Assembly: GCA_019747875.1 (NCBI GenBank) | Contig: JAIEQI010000021.1 | Span: forward strand, 45,357-109,356 | Source of the DNA: Candidatus Obscuribacterales bacterium | Lineage (GTDB): Bacteria; Cyanobacteriota; Vampirovibrionia; Obscuribacterales; Obscuribacteraceae | DNA: 64,000 nt | Reading direction: 5' to 3' | The notes under the pieces: model-generated | Seen by the model: only the letters and a program-made list of their open reading frames with translations | What the model was told of the DNA's origin: nothing | Databases searched by the model: none | Shown here: positions 51,891 to 61,569 of the stretch, one piece after another | How the letters are laid out: every line of letters starts with the position of its first letter | How positions within the stretch are numbered: the stretch's first letter is position 1 | Position numbers and translations under genes: made by a program

Positions 51891-54800
51891 ATGCTTCGAA
51901 AGAGCGTTGTTAGCCTGGCGTTGTCGCTGGGGCTCGGTATTACTTTTGGCGCGAGCGTTTTCGGACAGTCTATTCCTGAAGGGAGCAACCCTTCTGCAAC
52001 AGCGTCCAGCTCACCCTTTAGCGTGGATAGCGGGACCTCCGTGCTGAATATTGGGCAGTTGAGTTCAGCTAATGCACTACAGGTTGCACCTGGCGCAACA
52101 GCAATAATTGATTTTGCCGGTGGCGGATCGCTAACCTTCTCCGGAAACATAAGCAATTCCGGGAATATTTTCGCGATCTCTTCAAACCCGAATTACAGCA
52201 CCGCGACCTTCAATGCGCTAAACATTTTCAACAATCAGGGCGCTGTTTTCTCAAGTGTTTTGCCATCATCATATACGGGATTTGGCTCCATTGTCTCCAA
52301 CCTGAATCTCTCACTCAATGCGACCAACCAGATCATGAATGCGGGAACGATTAGTTCTGCCGGTAATCTTTCCATGAGCGCGGCCAGCATTATTAATACC
52401 GGTGCGATCAACGCCGCCCAAAATTTGAACATTGTCTCGCAGCTCGGAAGTATAGTGAACAGTGGAGTCATTTCTGCCAATGCAGGTAATTTGAATATGT
52501 CGAGTTTGGCAGCCCAGAATTTAGTGATCAACAACATCAATGGGGTCTTGCAATCGCTTCTGGGCAACGCGAACTTTTCGACAGCAGCTACCAGTAGCAC
52601 TTTGGAGAAGTTGAATATTAACTTGAACGGTGGAAACATCATCGCAAGAGAACTCAACTTCAACGCACTCAATGGAATTGTCGATGTAAACACGAACACA
52701 CTCGAAGGGATAGTGAACGTCAACTCTTGCGGTGCACATATAACAGCATCCACTCCCGTGATGAATTTAGGTCAGATGAACATTACCGGTGACCCCACCT
52801 TCTATAATACCGGCGGTAGTATCAACATCACGTCAGACCTGAACTTTGCCCCAGTACAGTTCGTGTCCGCACCAGTTGGTTTAGCCATTATTGCGCAAGG
52901 GGATGTCACCGCCTCGAATGGGGTGAGCACTATTTCAACAGCAGCTTACCAGAACGTTACTGCAAACTGGCCTGGCACTCCTTATACAGGTAATATATTG
53001 ATCATTGCCGGTGCTCAATTTACGGCAACGCCTACCGATAATAGTTCGGCCACAGCCTCGGGCGCTGGTGATACGACTAATTTACTCACGATATCTGGTG
53101 CCAGTGCCGGTGGTGGGAGTGTCAATCTTGCCGGCGTCACAATTGATAGTCGTGCGGGAATTCCTTCATCATCTGCTCGTTCTGGCGATGTTACAGTTTT
53201 GGCATACGCTGGTGCTCCAAACACTGGCAACATAACACTTGGAACCATTCTAACCGGACAACAGAACCTCATCACAAACGATGTCGGCGGCGTAAACGGC
53301 AACGTCACAGTAGTTGGCCAGGGAAATGTTTCTGTTGGAACCATCAATACCAGCGGCAACTTTCTGAACCCAGTTCTCTATTCGGGAAATGTGATGGTCG
53401 CATCAGCTGGAATTGACATGTTACAACTTCCTTCACCGAGTAATGCCTGGCTGCCCACACTGACCACTTTGACGGCACCGACAGTGATGGGAGGCGTAGT
53501 AAATACCGCAGCACTTCCCGGTCAGACAGTTTTGACCGTCTCAAGTACTGCTGGACTTTTGGCTAACCAGGTCTTAGTGCTTGATCCGCAAGGACCGAAC
53601 TACGAACAGGTGACAATATCTTCCGTGGGCACGGGTCAGATTACGCTGACCACCGGAGTCAAGAACTCACACTCTGCCAGTGAGGCTGTCTATATCCGTC
53701 CAACTCAAGCTGGACTAACTACCATAGTTAATGCAGGTGCTGGTGCACCACCAACTATACCACTTATCAACAACGGGCAAATCTTCGCACCAAACCTTAA
53801 CAGTCTGTCGAATGGAGCCGTCACGATCGGGACAATAACTGGAACTGGAGCTGTTACTGTTGCAACAAATGGAAGCGCACAGATTAACAACGGAGTCTCT
53901 CTGACCCTGAATCCTTCTACTGCCACTCCAAACCCACTGAATTTTTTCCGCTTGCCAGTGGTGAACGTCACAGCCAACAGCGTATCTGTAAATACCGGTG
54001 CTACTCTGACATCCGGAGTGAGTGGCTGCTCCTATTGTCCCAACACTACTAATATTTTTACGAGCAGTCTGACTAATCTCGGCACTATCGGATCCAGCTC
54101 CGGTAGTAACATGATGATCAATGTGCAGTCCTCTGGGGCACTCAATGTAAATAGTACTGGAACATTTGTCGTACCTGGTGGCAGTGTTATCGAACTTGCA
54201 GCCGCCGATAAGAATGCGCTCTCTGTAACTGGTGGCACGTTCAGCACCGGTCCGACGTCTGTTGTAATCATGAATGGACAGGGATCTGGTGGCTCAGTTT
54301 CGTTAAACGGTGCAATATCCGTTACGGGCAATCCAGTTGTAAGCATCAATACTCCCAATTTGACATTATCTGCTTTAGGCTCACTTAACGGCACTGGCGG
54401 TGCGTTTCTGTTTAGTTCAGGCTATACCGCAAATCCGCTGACTGTGAATGTGCCAGGCACTTACACGCTGGTGGGAGCGCCGGCAACATTTACACCATTT
54501 GCAGGGCAGAATCTGGTGTTTACCGGAAACGGACTATTGCATGGAGCTCGTCCGGTTCTCTTTCAACTAGCAAATGGTGGGTCGCTCCAGAATCCTACTG
54601 TTAGCTACAGCGGAATTACGGTCTATCAAAGCAACAATCCCTCGGGCAATATTCAAGGCTTTGAATTTCAACCATATATTGGTGGACGCATCAGTAACAG
54701 CAATTCTAACTTCGTTCAATTCGCCGCATATCCATATCAGGAAGTGATCGCCTTAATTGCAAATGCGATGGCTACTATCGATTCAAACACCGGCGTTGCT

Positions 54801-56906
54801 ACACCGCAATTTCAGTATGTGTCTGGTTACACACAGGTATCTTCGACGGCTTACGTGATTCCTGCTGCAAAACAACTGGGGCTTCGCGCATCGGCCGGTG
54901 TTTTTGCTGACATTAATGGCGACGGCTCGATGACGCAAAGCGCCTATAACACTGCGATATATGACACGCAGGCTGCGGTGACGGCTGCAAGCTTGTATGG
55001 AAATGTCGTCGACATCGTAGTTGGTAACGAGGACATCGTAGGCAACAATGGACCAGATGCTTCTGCGTCCATGTCAACTTTGAAGAATTTGATAACAGGT
55101 GGAACGGTGCTGATCCAATTTGTTGGAAATTCTACTGTTACCGGTGCTCAGCCCACTCGAAATGCTGCTGTTAATCCTTTGACAGGAACCAACTTCACCT
55201 CAACGACACTGCCAGTGGTAACAAGGCAGCAAAACGGCGTTTTAAATCTGGTCACAGATCCCAATCCAAATAATGCTAATGGCATGATTGCTTTGATGAA
55301 TACTCTTGATGGTTATGTTTACGGTAACTACTATCCATTCTTCGATCAATCGAATGTGGTGCCGACGCTGCTAAGCAATCCGGGGATCAGTCAAGGAGCT
55401 TTCACAACGCTTGTTCAAACTTACATGACTGATCAATTTAATACCAACGCTGCTAATTTTAAGACTGCGGGGGTGACTACGACGAAGATTCGAGTCGGCG
55501 AAACCGGATGGGCGACACCGATGACTTCAGCTTCGAGTAATCCATTGATTGGGTATCAAGGCGTTGGCTTGCCTCAGCAAAATATGACTTGGGCGCAATG
55601 GTACTATCCAGCCATGCAGAACTGGTCATCGACATATGCAAATCCGCAAACAGGCACGAACGGTGCAATTATTTCCACATACTTTGCCAGTTACGATGAA
55701 CCTTGGAAAGGAATAATCGGGAAGAGCCCAAATGGAACGGCCGTTACGGTTAATAACCCTTCAGTCACTCCTCCTACTCCCGCTGTGAATCCAGGTTCTA
55801 CGACCTTGCCTGTCTCAACTGGTGCAATATTCTATACGCCCACACTCACTCCTATGAGCATCGTTATTAATCCTAATGGACCAACGATGGAGGTTCAGAA
55901 CTACTTCAATCCAAACCCCGGTACCAATAATCTTCCGATTAGCTCTACAAACTTTCCGGGTGCGATCGTAAATGCTCATCAAAATGGTGAATCTGTCGTC
56001 GCAGGAACGCCTCAGGAGCCATTTTTCGGCTTGTTTACCGCAACAGGAAGTAATCTGTCGACAGGGTCCATTTATCAGTTAACCGGCACAAGCCAAAAAT
56101 TCAATGTCGCGCCGATGAGCATGTCGACGATCTTTACGCCATCACCACCGCCGCCGGTGGCTGCCGCGGGACCGACCTTGAGCAATCCCGTTGCGCCGGG
56201 TCCTCTGGTTGTTCCAGGGTTGACCAGCTTCCTTGCCTCAGCTAACAACATCAACAACACGACGATTATCCCGACCGATGTCAACCCGGAGATCGTGCCT
56301 GGTTCGCAAGCAGATACTGGTGATGTCGGCGTTGCCTCTGCTTCGCCCGGAACGGGAACTCTGGCAAATTCATTCTCTCGATTCAACAACAACATCTTGC
56401 CGAATCCGCAGGGGAATTCAGTTTCCTTGCCGAGTGGAAACGCATTTTTCTTACCTGATCACGATATCGTTGTTGACACTCCACACGCAAAGATCAACAT
56501 CGCTGAGGGAGCCGCTGTCATGATCTTCCAGTCTGAAGCAGGGATGAGCGTCTTCAATCTATTTGATAACAAAGCAGGCGATGTTGCAATTCAAGTTGGT
56601 GATGAAACTCAGGAGCTAGGTGTGGGACGACAACTGTCCATTACTTCTAAACAAGGAACCGAACTCAAGGACATTGCTCCGGACACGGTCGCACTCAGAA
56701 ATGTCAATGCAGGCAAATTGAAGTCGAAGGATACATTCGCTTCTGAATTCTCACATGCGTCAGCTTTGTCGAATTTTGCAGGACTGCGGAAAATGCTGAG
56801 ATCCGAAGATCCCGAGGATAAAAAGAAAGCGGAACGAATCTTAAAAACCGCGGCAGCGCTATCGCTGATTAATAAGAATAGCGAGTCGTTCAAACCGAAT
56901 CAGTAA
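51891..56906 (+). CDS. giant exported beta-helix protein with embedded GH17 beta-1,3-glucanase-like domain
   Basis: The 1671-residue product has a signal peptide (about 1-25), then about 950 residues of Asn/Thr/Ser/Gly-rich repeats of filamentous-haemagglutinin type (NNGxI, NxGTIxSAGNL, SVLPSSYTGFG). At about 940-1290 lies a domain with glycoside hydrolase family 17 landmarks: VVGNEDIVGN (acid/base Glu1047), VGETGWATP (nucleophile Glu1204) and YFASYDEPWKG. A Pro/Gly/Asn-rich linker follows, and the C-terminal ~130 residues (NAFFLPDHDIVVDT, INIAEGAAVMI) resemble FecR-like anchors. It would be displayed on or released from the surface and cleave beta-1,3-glucan, as found in algae and fungi (inference). 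The N-terminal repeats match the protein at 61570. Confidence 0.75.
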   Translation: MLRKSVVSLALSLGLGITFGASVFGQSIPEGSNPSATASSSPFSVDSGTSVLNIGQLSSANALQVAPGATAIIDFAGGGSLTFSGNISNSGNIFAISSNPNYSTATFNALNIFNNQGAVFSSVLPSSYTGFGSIVSNLNLSLNATNQIMNAGTISSAGNLSMSAASIINTGAINAAQNLNIVSQLGSIVNSGVISANAGNLNMSSLAAQNLVINNINGVLQSLLGNANFSTAATSSTLEKLNINLNGGNIIARELNFNALNGIVDVNTNTLEGIVNVNSCGAHITASTPVMNLGQMNITGDPTFYNTGGSINITSDLNFAPVQFVSAPVGLAIIAQGDVTASNGVSTISTAAYQNVTANWPGTPYTGNILIIAGAQFTATPTDNSSATASGAGDTTNLLTISGASAGGGSVNLAGVTIDSRAGIPSSSARSGDVTVLAYAGAPNTGNITLGTILTGQQNLITNDVGGVNGNVTVVGQGNVSVGTINTSGNFLNPVLYSGNVMVASAGIDMLQLPSPSNAWLPTLTTLTAPTVMGGVVNTAALPGQTVLTVSSTAGLLANQVLVLDPQGPNYEQVTISSVGTGQITLTTGVKNSHSASEAVYIRPTQAGLTTIVNAGAGAPPTIPLINNGQIFAPNLNSLSNGAVTIGTITGTGAVTVATNGSAQINNGVSLTLNPSTATPNPLNFFRLPVVNVTANSVSVNTGATLTSGVSGCSYCPNTTNIFTSSLTNLGTIGSSSGSNMMINVQSSGALNVNSTGTFVVPGGSVIELAAADKNALSVTGGTFSTGPTSVVIMNGQGSGGSVSLNGAISVTGNPVVSINTPNLTLSALGSLNGTGGAFLFSSGYTANPLTVNVPGTYTLVGAPATFTPFAGQNLVFTGNGLLHGARPVLFQLANGGSLQNPTVSYSGITVYQSNNPSGNIQGFEFQPYIGGRISNSNSNFVQFAAYPYQEVIALIANAMATIDSNTGVATPQFQYVSGYTQVSSTAYVIPAAKQLGLRASAGVFADINGDGSMTQSAYNTAIYDTQAAVTAASLYGNVVDIVVGNEDIVGNNGPDASASMSTLKNLITGGTVLIQFVGNSTVTGAQPTRNAAVNPLTGTNFTSTTLPVVTRQQNGVLNLVTDPNPNNANGMIALMNTLDGYVYGNYYPFFDQSNVVPTLLSNPGISQGAFTTLVQTYMTDQFNTNAANFKTAGVTTTKIRVGETGWATPMTSASSNPLIGYQGVGLPQQNMTWAQWYYPAMQNWSSTYANPQTGTNGAIISTYFASYDEPWKGIIGKSPNGTAVTVNNPSVTPPTPAVNPGSTTLPVSTGAIFYTPTLTPMSIVINPNGPTMEVQNYFNPNPGTNNLPISSTNFPGAIVNAHQNGESVVAGTPQEPFFGLFTATGSNLSTGSIYQLTGTSQKFNVAPMSMSTIFTPSPPPPVAAAGPTLSNPVAPGPLVVPGLTSFLASANNINNTTIIPTDVNPEIVPGSQADTGDVGVASASPGTGTLANSFSRFNNNILPNPQGNSVSLPSGNAFFLPDHDIVVDTPHAKINIAEGAAVMIFQSEAGMSVFNLFDNKAGDVAIQVGDETQELGVGRQLSITSKQGTELKDIAPDTVALRNVNAGKLKSKDTFASEFSHASALSNFAGLRKMLRSEDPEDKKKAERILKTAAALSLINKNSESFKPNQ

Positions 56907-56957
56907 GCTTTGTGCTAACCTTCTTGCTTCTCGGCTGTAGGATTTGACACAGTGTAA

Positions 56958-59303
56958 CTAGCGCTTCGGTGGGGCTGCCTCTGTTTGCGTGTCTTTGCCC
57001 TTGAGCATCTCCCGATACTTTATCCGTTCTTTGCCGCCAAGTTCATCCATGATTTCTTCATCGAGAGTCGTACCGTATTTTTCTTTGTAGCGGCGATTTA
57101 TCTCCTCGATTTCCCAGCGAGGACGATCTTTCAACGCATGCGTCAGTTTGTCTCGATCGGTACCGTAATCTATGAATGCATCTTTATGCGTTCCATCGCG
57201 AAATTCGTCAACTGCCCGATCTAGATCCTTGTCTTTCTCTGCATCGACCTTCGATTGGCGGTCGTCCTTACCATCCGTACGAACGGTCGCCGTCATAGGC
57301 TCCGGCCAGCGATCGGTGCTTCCATCTTTGTATGTGTGTGAGCGTTCATTCTGCATACTCTTTACAAATTCATCGGCCGGCACGGGCTTGCCATTCGGAT
57401 AGCTGTGGTCGGTTGAATCGGCTGTATTCTCATAGTAAATCTGCGTCGGCTTTCCGTCTGGACCAAATTCCATATGAGTTATAACGACTGCGTGCGTACC
57501 AGCAGCGCCATCTTTGGCTTGTCCCATCCCCGTGTGCTCTGCATTGATTCTTACAGTCACATGCAGTGGAGGCTTGCTGCCATTGTCCTTCCACGCTTGT
57601 CCGAGATCTTCAGCTGTTTGAACTTTGCGAGCCTGATAATTATCATCGGGAACCAGTTTGTTGAGGATGTCCTCTTTTGCAGTGCGGGATAGTCCTTCAA
57701 AGCGTTTCTCTTTTCCATCTTCACCAACTACACGCTCACCGCTGTCCTGGTCCTTCATGACGCCATCTGGAATTGGTTCTGTCCCTGGTTTGTACGATTT
57801 ATATGTTTCGCCTGGTGGCATTCCCAGGTTTGTGATTGCGGTTTGCATCAACTCACTTGTTGCGCTTCTTTGACCTGACGGATCGCTTAAATCTGCCAGT
57901 TTGCCATCGGCTTCACGCTGAGCCTTGACTGTACTTTTGCCATCAGGGGTTGTGTACTCACCCTTTGTTGCCAATTGTGCCACCATATCGGCATATTGAT
58001 CCGGATGCGTCATTGCCAGGGTCTTCTCGACGTTGGCTGATACGCAGGTGTCTTTCGCACCTTGCTTTATGCTTTCCGGATGTGCCACTTGATGCGCCAT
58101 CGAAGTGATAAGTTCTGCGCGCTGTTTCGGATCCAATTTTGTGCTGTCGTTAGTATCTGCATTTGCGATCTTGTCGATGCTTTCCAGGACTTTTTTGCGC
58201 TGTTCTTCGGGCAGCTTGTTGATTTGTTCCAGATCCGACTTGAGCTGTTTTTCTTGCTCTGGTGATAACGGAATCTTCGCGTCTTTGATTTTTTTGACTT
58301 CGGGATCGTCAGCTTCCTTTACTGATGTTTTGTCTCCGGCGACTCCCGCCTTATTTACCAACATGTCTGCGGAGATTGGTTTTGTGAAGCTCTCGACCTT
58401 CTTTACTAGTTTGTCTTTTGCTTCCGCGAACTCTTCCGCGATGCCCTTCTCAGCTTTGGGCTTGCCGTCGCCTGAGTTCTGGCTATCGCTTTTTTCCGGC
58501 GCCCCTTTTGCCTTGAGACCAGCGCCGCTATCTGCCTTTGAATCGTAAAAGACAGGCTTGCCAAACAATCCGGACACGCTGTAAGAAAGAAGACTGCGCT
58601 CGCCCGGAGGCTTTTTGAATTCCTTTTTCGGCTCCGTGGCTTCTTGCGTCTCTCCAGCACCTTCATTTGTGTAGATTCTTTTGCCTGCATCTCCGGCTTG
58701 ACGCTCGCCCACGCCTTCGTTCGCTTTGGGAGTGTTGGCTGCTTCAGTGGATTGCCGTTCGCCAGCCCCCTCGTTCGCTTTGGGATTATTGCTAGCTTGA
58801 TAACCCTGCCTTTCGCCGACGCCTTCATTTGCATAGATTTGCTTGCCGGTGTCGGCACTTCGTTCTGCTATGCCTTCATTTGCTTTGGGAGTATTGCTGG
58901 ATTCAGTGCCTTGCCTTTCTCCAGCCCCTTCATTCGTCTTGATCTGCGCTTGGTCTTTGGTTCTTTCGAAACCCTGTCCGGTACTTTGCGAGGGCTTGGC
59001 GTCCCCGAAGCCTGCCTTTGCCCGAAGTTCGTTCAATGCCAGTCGGCTGGTTTCGCCTGTATTAAAAACAGCTGCCACCTTCTTCGCCGCCTCATCCATT
59101 TGCGAGTCAAAGAATTTGGGCTTGCCCAACAATTGTGAAACGCCGCTCCGAATGACCCCATCCTTCAAGTCCTTTATGTATTGAACGTGTTTCTGCGCGA
59201 ACTCCGACTTTCCTTCATCGGCTTCCTTGCTAACGGCTTCGCTTGCTTCGTTTGTTTTTACCGCCTTGTCATCAAGCCTTTTGTCGCTTTCTTCAATTGG
59301 CAT
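56958..59303 (-). CDS. large repeat protein with C-terminal papain-like cysteine peptidase-type domain, candidate effector
   Basis: The 781-residue product has no signal peptide. Residues 123-220 hold six copies, 17-18 residues apart, of NEG(A/V/I)GERQ. A motif GVSQLLGKPKFFDS (54-67) recurs as SVSGLFGKPVFYDS (242-255). From about 400 the sequence suggests a cysteine peptidase: Gln414 and Cys420 in KQGAKDTCVSANVEKTLA, His604 in GTHAVVITHMEF and Asn626 in YYENTADS, in the papain/C39 order Q-C-H-N. A charged helical tail follows. The long repetitive N-region and C-terminal enzyme recall polymorphic toxins, and a SUKH-type gene, often immunity, is divergent at 59542. GGAG seven bases before the ATG supports the start. 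Toxicity is inference. Confidence 0.6.
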   Translation of the reverse strand: MPIEESDKRLDDKAVKTNEASEAVSKEADEGKSEFAQKHVQYIKDLKDGVIRSGVSQLLGKPKFFDSQMDEAAKKVAAVFNTGETSRLALNELRAKAGFGDAKPSQSTGQGFERTKDQAQIKTNEGAGERQGTESSNTPKANEGIAERSADTGKQIYANEGVGERQGYQASNNPKANEGAGERQSTEAANTPKANEGVGERQAGDAGKRIYTNEGAGETQEATEPKKEFKKPPGERSLLSYSVSGLFGKPVFYDSKADSGAGLKAKGAPEKSDSQNSGDGKPKAEKGIAEEFAEAKDKLVKKVESFTKPISADMLVNKAGVAGDKTSVKEADDPEVKKIKDAKIPLSPEQEKQLKSDLEQINKLPEEQRKKVLESIDKIANADTNDSTKLDPKQRAELITSMAHQVAHPESIKQGAKDTCVSANVEKTLAMTHPDQYADMVAQLATKGEYTTPDGKSTVKAQREADGKLADLSDPSGQRSATSELMQTAITNLGMPPGETYKSYKPGTEPIPDGVMKDQDSGERVVGEDGKEKRFEGLSRTAKEDILNKLVPDDNYQARKVQTAEDLGQAWKDNGSKPPLHVTVRINAEHTGMGQAKDGAAGTHAVVITHMEFGPDGKPTQIYYENTADSTDHSYPNGKPVPADEFVKSMQNERSHTYKDGSTDRWPEPMTATVRTDGKDDRQSKVDAEKDKDLDRAVDEFRDGTHKDAFIDYGTDRDKLTHALKDRPRWEIEEINRRYKEKYGTTLDEEIMDELGGKERIKYREMLKGKDTQTEAAPPKR

Positions 59304-59541
59304 CTGCCTTCTCCAAGTTTGGATTCATAGGATAGCTAAGTTTTCCTACAATTTCGACGACGGTCGGCATTAGAAATTTTAGGACGGGTAATTCATAATA
59401 GTCCGGTCATATAAATGATGCGTCCGCTGACCCTGGAGGCGGGGTAATAGCAATCGAGATGCCGCCAAAAACGCCGCCGCTCAACATGCAGGCGAGCTAG
59501 CAGCAATTCAAGGTCCTAAGGAAAGGAGTAGAAATCCGAAA

Positions 59542-60462
59542 ATGACCATCAGCGAACTCGTCAGCCAAATGAAGTCGTCCTATGAAGGATTCAGTCCCGC
59601 CGCGTCGAAGGAGGACCTGAAGAAGCTCGAGGGTTTGATTGGCACCCTTCACCCTGACCTGGTCGCTCTTTACAGCACTCATGACGGGTCAACGAATGCT
59701 CCTGGAAACGATGAGGGATTCTTGCCTGCAAGGTTGATGCCAATTTCAGAGGTCTTGGAAATTCAAAGAGAAATGCAGGCGGCAAAGCTTCCGCAACTAG
59801 GAAATATCGTTTGGCTTTGGAACGATGATGCTGGAAATCTCCTTGGCTTATACACTACGGGATTATTCGCCGGCTGGTTGACGAAGTTTGATCACGAGGA
59901 ATCATTCTTGATTCCGGCCTACCGATCCATCCAATCCTTTATGAAAGCAATGCTGGAAAATGCCAGATTTCCTGATGAGGATGCACGAGCATGCGATCTG
60001 GTTGGTCTTGATCGCGATGTTCCGGCAGTTCACATGGATGATCCGATTTTCGTAGCTAATGACAAAAAATTGCGTGAACAGTGTATCGAATTGGCCGACA
60101 AGACCACTGATGAAAATGTGCGCATGCTCTATGTGATGTCGATTATTGCTTTGACACCAGCCTCCGAAACAGAGTCGTTGACTGATTTCTTCGAAGTAGA
60201 TCATGATTGCATTCCTGAAGCTGCCGTCAAACTCATGGACATTCGCGAATACTACGATGCAATTCCAGCGGTTGAAAAACTGGCAAAGGAAGGCGATGGC
60301 AATGCTGTGGCAGCTGCTACAAGAATGCTTGTTAGGGCCGAAAACGAGAAAGCTAAGGAAGCTGTTGAGCGCCTCAAATCATCCTTGAGAGGTGCAAATC
60401 TCCAGTGGCTACATCAATGGCTCGAAGGACGCAACTTGTTAAGAGCACCGCGCTGGGACTAA
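59542..60462 (+). CDS. SUKH (SMI1/KNR4)-type domain protein with HEAT-like C-terminus, possible immunity protein
   Basis: The 306-residue cytoplasmic protein begins with a SUKH-like fold (about 15-145): SKEDLKKLEGLIGTLHPDLVAL, YSTHDGS, the LMPISEVLEIQREM segment and IVWLWNDDAGNLLGLY. The C-terminal half is helical with repeat-like pairs (YYDAIPAVEKLAKEGDGNAVAAAT) of HEAT type. SUKH proteins frequently neutralise toxins encoded nearby. Here the candidate toxin gene is divergent, 238 bases away, rather than directly upstream, so the pairing is suggestive only. AAGGAG lies about 13 bases before the ATG. It converges on the DUF4239 gene with 27 bases between. Confidence 0.6.
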   Translation: MTISELVSQMKSSYEGFSPAASKEDLKKLEGLIGTLHPDLVALYSTHDGSTNAPGNDEGFLPARLMPISEVLEIQREMQAAKLPQLGNIVWLWNDDAGNLLGLYTTGLFAGWLTKFDHEESFLIPAYRSIQSFMKAMLENARFPDEDARACDLVGLDRDVPAVHMDDPIFVANDKKLREQCIELADKTTDENVRMLYVMSIIALTPASETESLTDFFEVDHDCIPEAAVKLMDIREYYDAIPAVEKLAKEGDGNAVAAATRMLVRAENEKAKEAVERLKSSLRGANLQWLHQWLEGRNLLRAPRWD

Positions 60463-60489
60463 TTAACGCCACTTTTGTCAGCGAATCCT

Positions 60490-61296
60490 TTATTCCTTTA
60501 GAAAGGGCGTGCCTGGATGTTCAATTGCATTGAAGTTATCGCGGATGTTTTCAAAAGCGGTTGGATGGAGCATCACGTCTCCGGAAAATGGATCGTCGTA
60601 ACAGGCGAGCAAAAATAAATTTAGACAGATAGAAAGACTCACGAGAGAGGTCATAAGGATCTGGAGTCGGATGTTTTCAATACCGAAGAAATAAGTGAAG
60701 GCAATTGTTGCCGTTCCTCCAGCAAACAACACGAACCATAAAACTGGAGGCAAACCATTATGAAGGGCGCCTACGCGCATTCGTCTAGCATCGCCAAGGA
60801 CTCCCAGGTATCCCATAATTGCACTCTGCATATTGGTTTCGCCATCATTGCTTGGAACAAATTTGACGCAATCCATCCAAATTTCATCGTAAGCTTTCCA
60901 TGCTTTGTCGCTTGTGTGTTTCTTGCTCAATACCGGCCATTCCTCGTTTATCACAAGGTCAACATATTGTTCGCACGCGTGTTGAATGACTGTACGATTC
61001 TTGTCCGGTAATCCGGCAGCGGCTCGAAAAATATTTCCAACTGCACTGGCTTCACTTTGTGCTGTTACTCGTGCTTCTTCAAAACGAGTCATCGAATTTG
61101 CAACCATAAAACCAAGCAGAACTGCAAATAAAGTCCCCACGACTGAGAGCAACGGGTCTGCAACATCGTGGTGCATTTTCAATAGTTTTGATCTGACGTA
61201 ATGCCGAACTACAAGTAGCCCCATCACCGACAGTCCAATGGTAATAATGGTTGTTATGAATCCGTTGGTCACGGTGTTCATATTCAATGCGTCCAT
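60490..61296 (-). CDS. DUF4239 (bestrophin-like) membrane protein
   Basis: The 268-residue protein has four hydrophobic helices: two near the N-terminus (about 14-31 and 50-68, containing GTLFAVLLGFMVANSM) and two near the C-terminus (LPPVLWFVLFAGGTATIAF and LVSLSICLNLFLLACYDDPF). A soluble helical part lies between. FEEARVTAQSEASAVGNIFRAA and the closing YDDPFSGDVMLHP segment are typical of DUF4239. The biochemical role of the family is not established. GGAGG (61303-61307) is six bases from the ATG at 61296, which decides the start. Confidence 0.85.
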   Translation of the reverse strand: MDALNMNTVTNGFITTIITIGLSVMGLLVVRHYVRSKLLKMHHDVADPLLSVVGTLFAVLLGFMVANSMTRFEEARVTAQSEASAVGNIFRAAAGLPDKNRTVIQHACEQYVDLVINEEWPVLSKKHTSDKAWKAYDEIWMDCVKFVPSNDGETNMQSAIMGYLGVLGDARRMRVGALHNGLPPVLWFVLFAGGTATIAFTYFFGIENIRLQILMTSLVSLSICLNLFLLACYDDPFSGDVMLHPTAFENIRDNFNAIEHPGTPFLKE

Positions 61297-61457
61297 CAAT
61301 TGCCTCCGATGCGTACTTTTCGTATTGCCGGACAGACCGGCGATTGCAGCCCATCTATTTTATAGTCCGGGAAGAGAACTAACCAGTCTTCGCAAGAGTC
61401 CCTGATCGTGTTATCCTGCCCCTGGCGCATCGGGGCTCGTACTGTGTTTTATCTGTC

Positions 61458-61500
61458 CCTCACAATCCCCTCACGAATCTCCTCACAAATTCCTAACAAG
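61458..61500 (+). promoter_or_regulatory. four tandem CCT(C/A)AC repeats at 11-12 bp spacing, possible response-regulator site
   Basis: CCTCACAAT (61458), CCTCACGAAT (61469), CCTCACAAAT (61481) and CCTAACAAG (61492) are spaced 11, 12 and 11 bp, on one face of the helix. They lie about 70-110 bases before the start at 61570. This is the arrangement bound by PhoB/OmpR-type regulators, and the core resembles CTAACA/CTTAAC Pho-box units. Which regulator binds cannot be told. Confidence 0.5.
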
Positions 61501-61569
61501 TGCTAGCTAACATGTTGATATGGCGCAAAAGTGCTTTGCGTCGCCTGTCGAATGGAGGCAGTCATCCCT

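Noticed and set aside
58644..59138. Plus-strand ORF with repeated Phe/Ala/Ser pattern
   Set aside because: Its periodicity mirrors the NEGxGERQ repeats of the minus-strand gene; it is the complement of a repeat array, not a gene.
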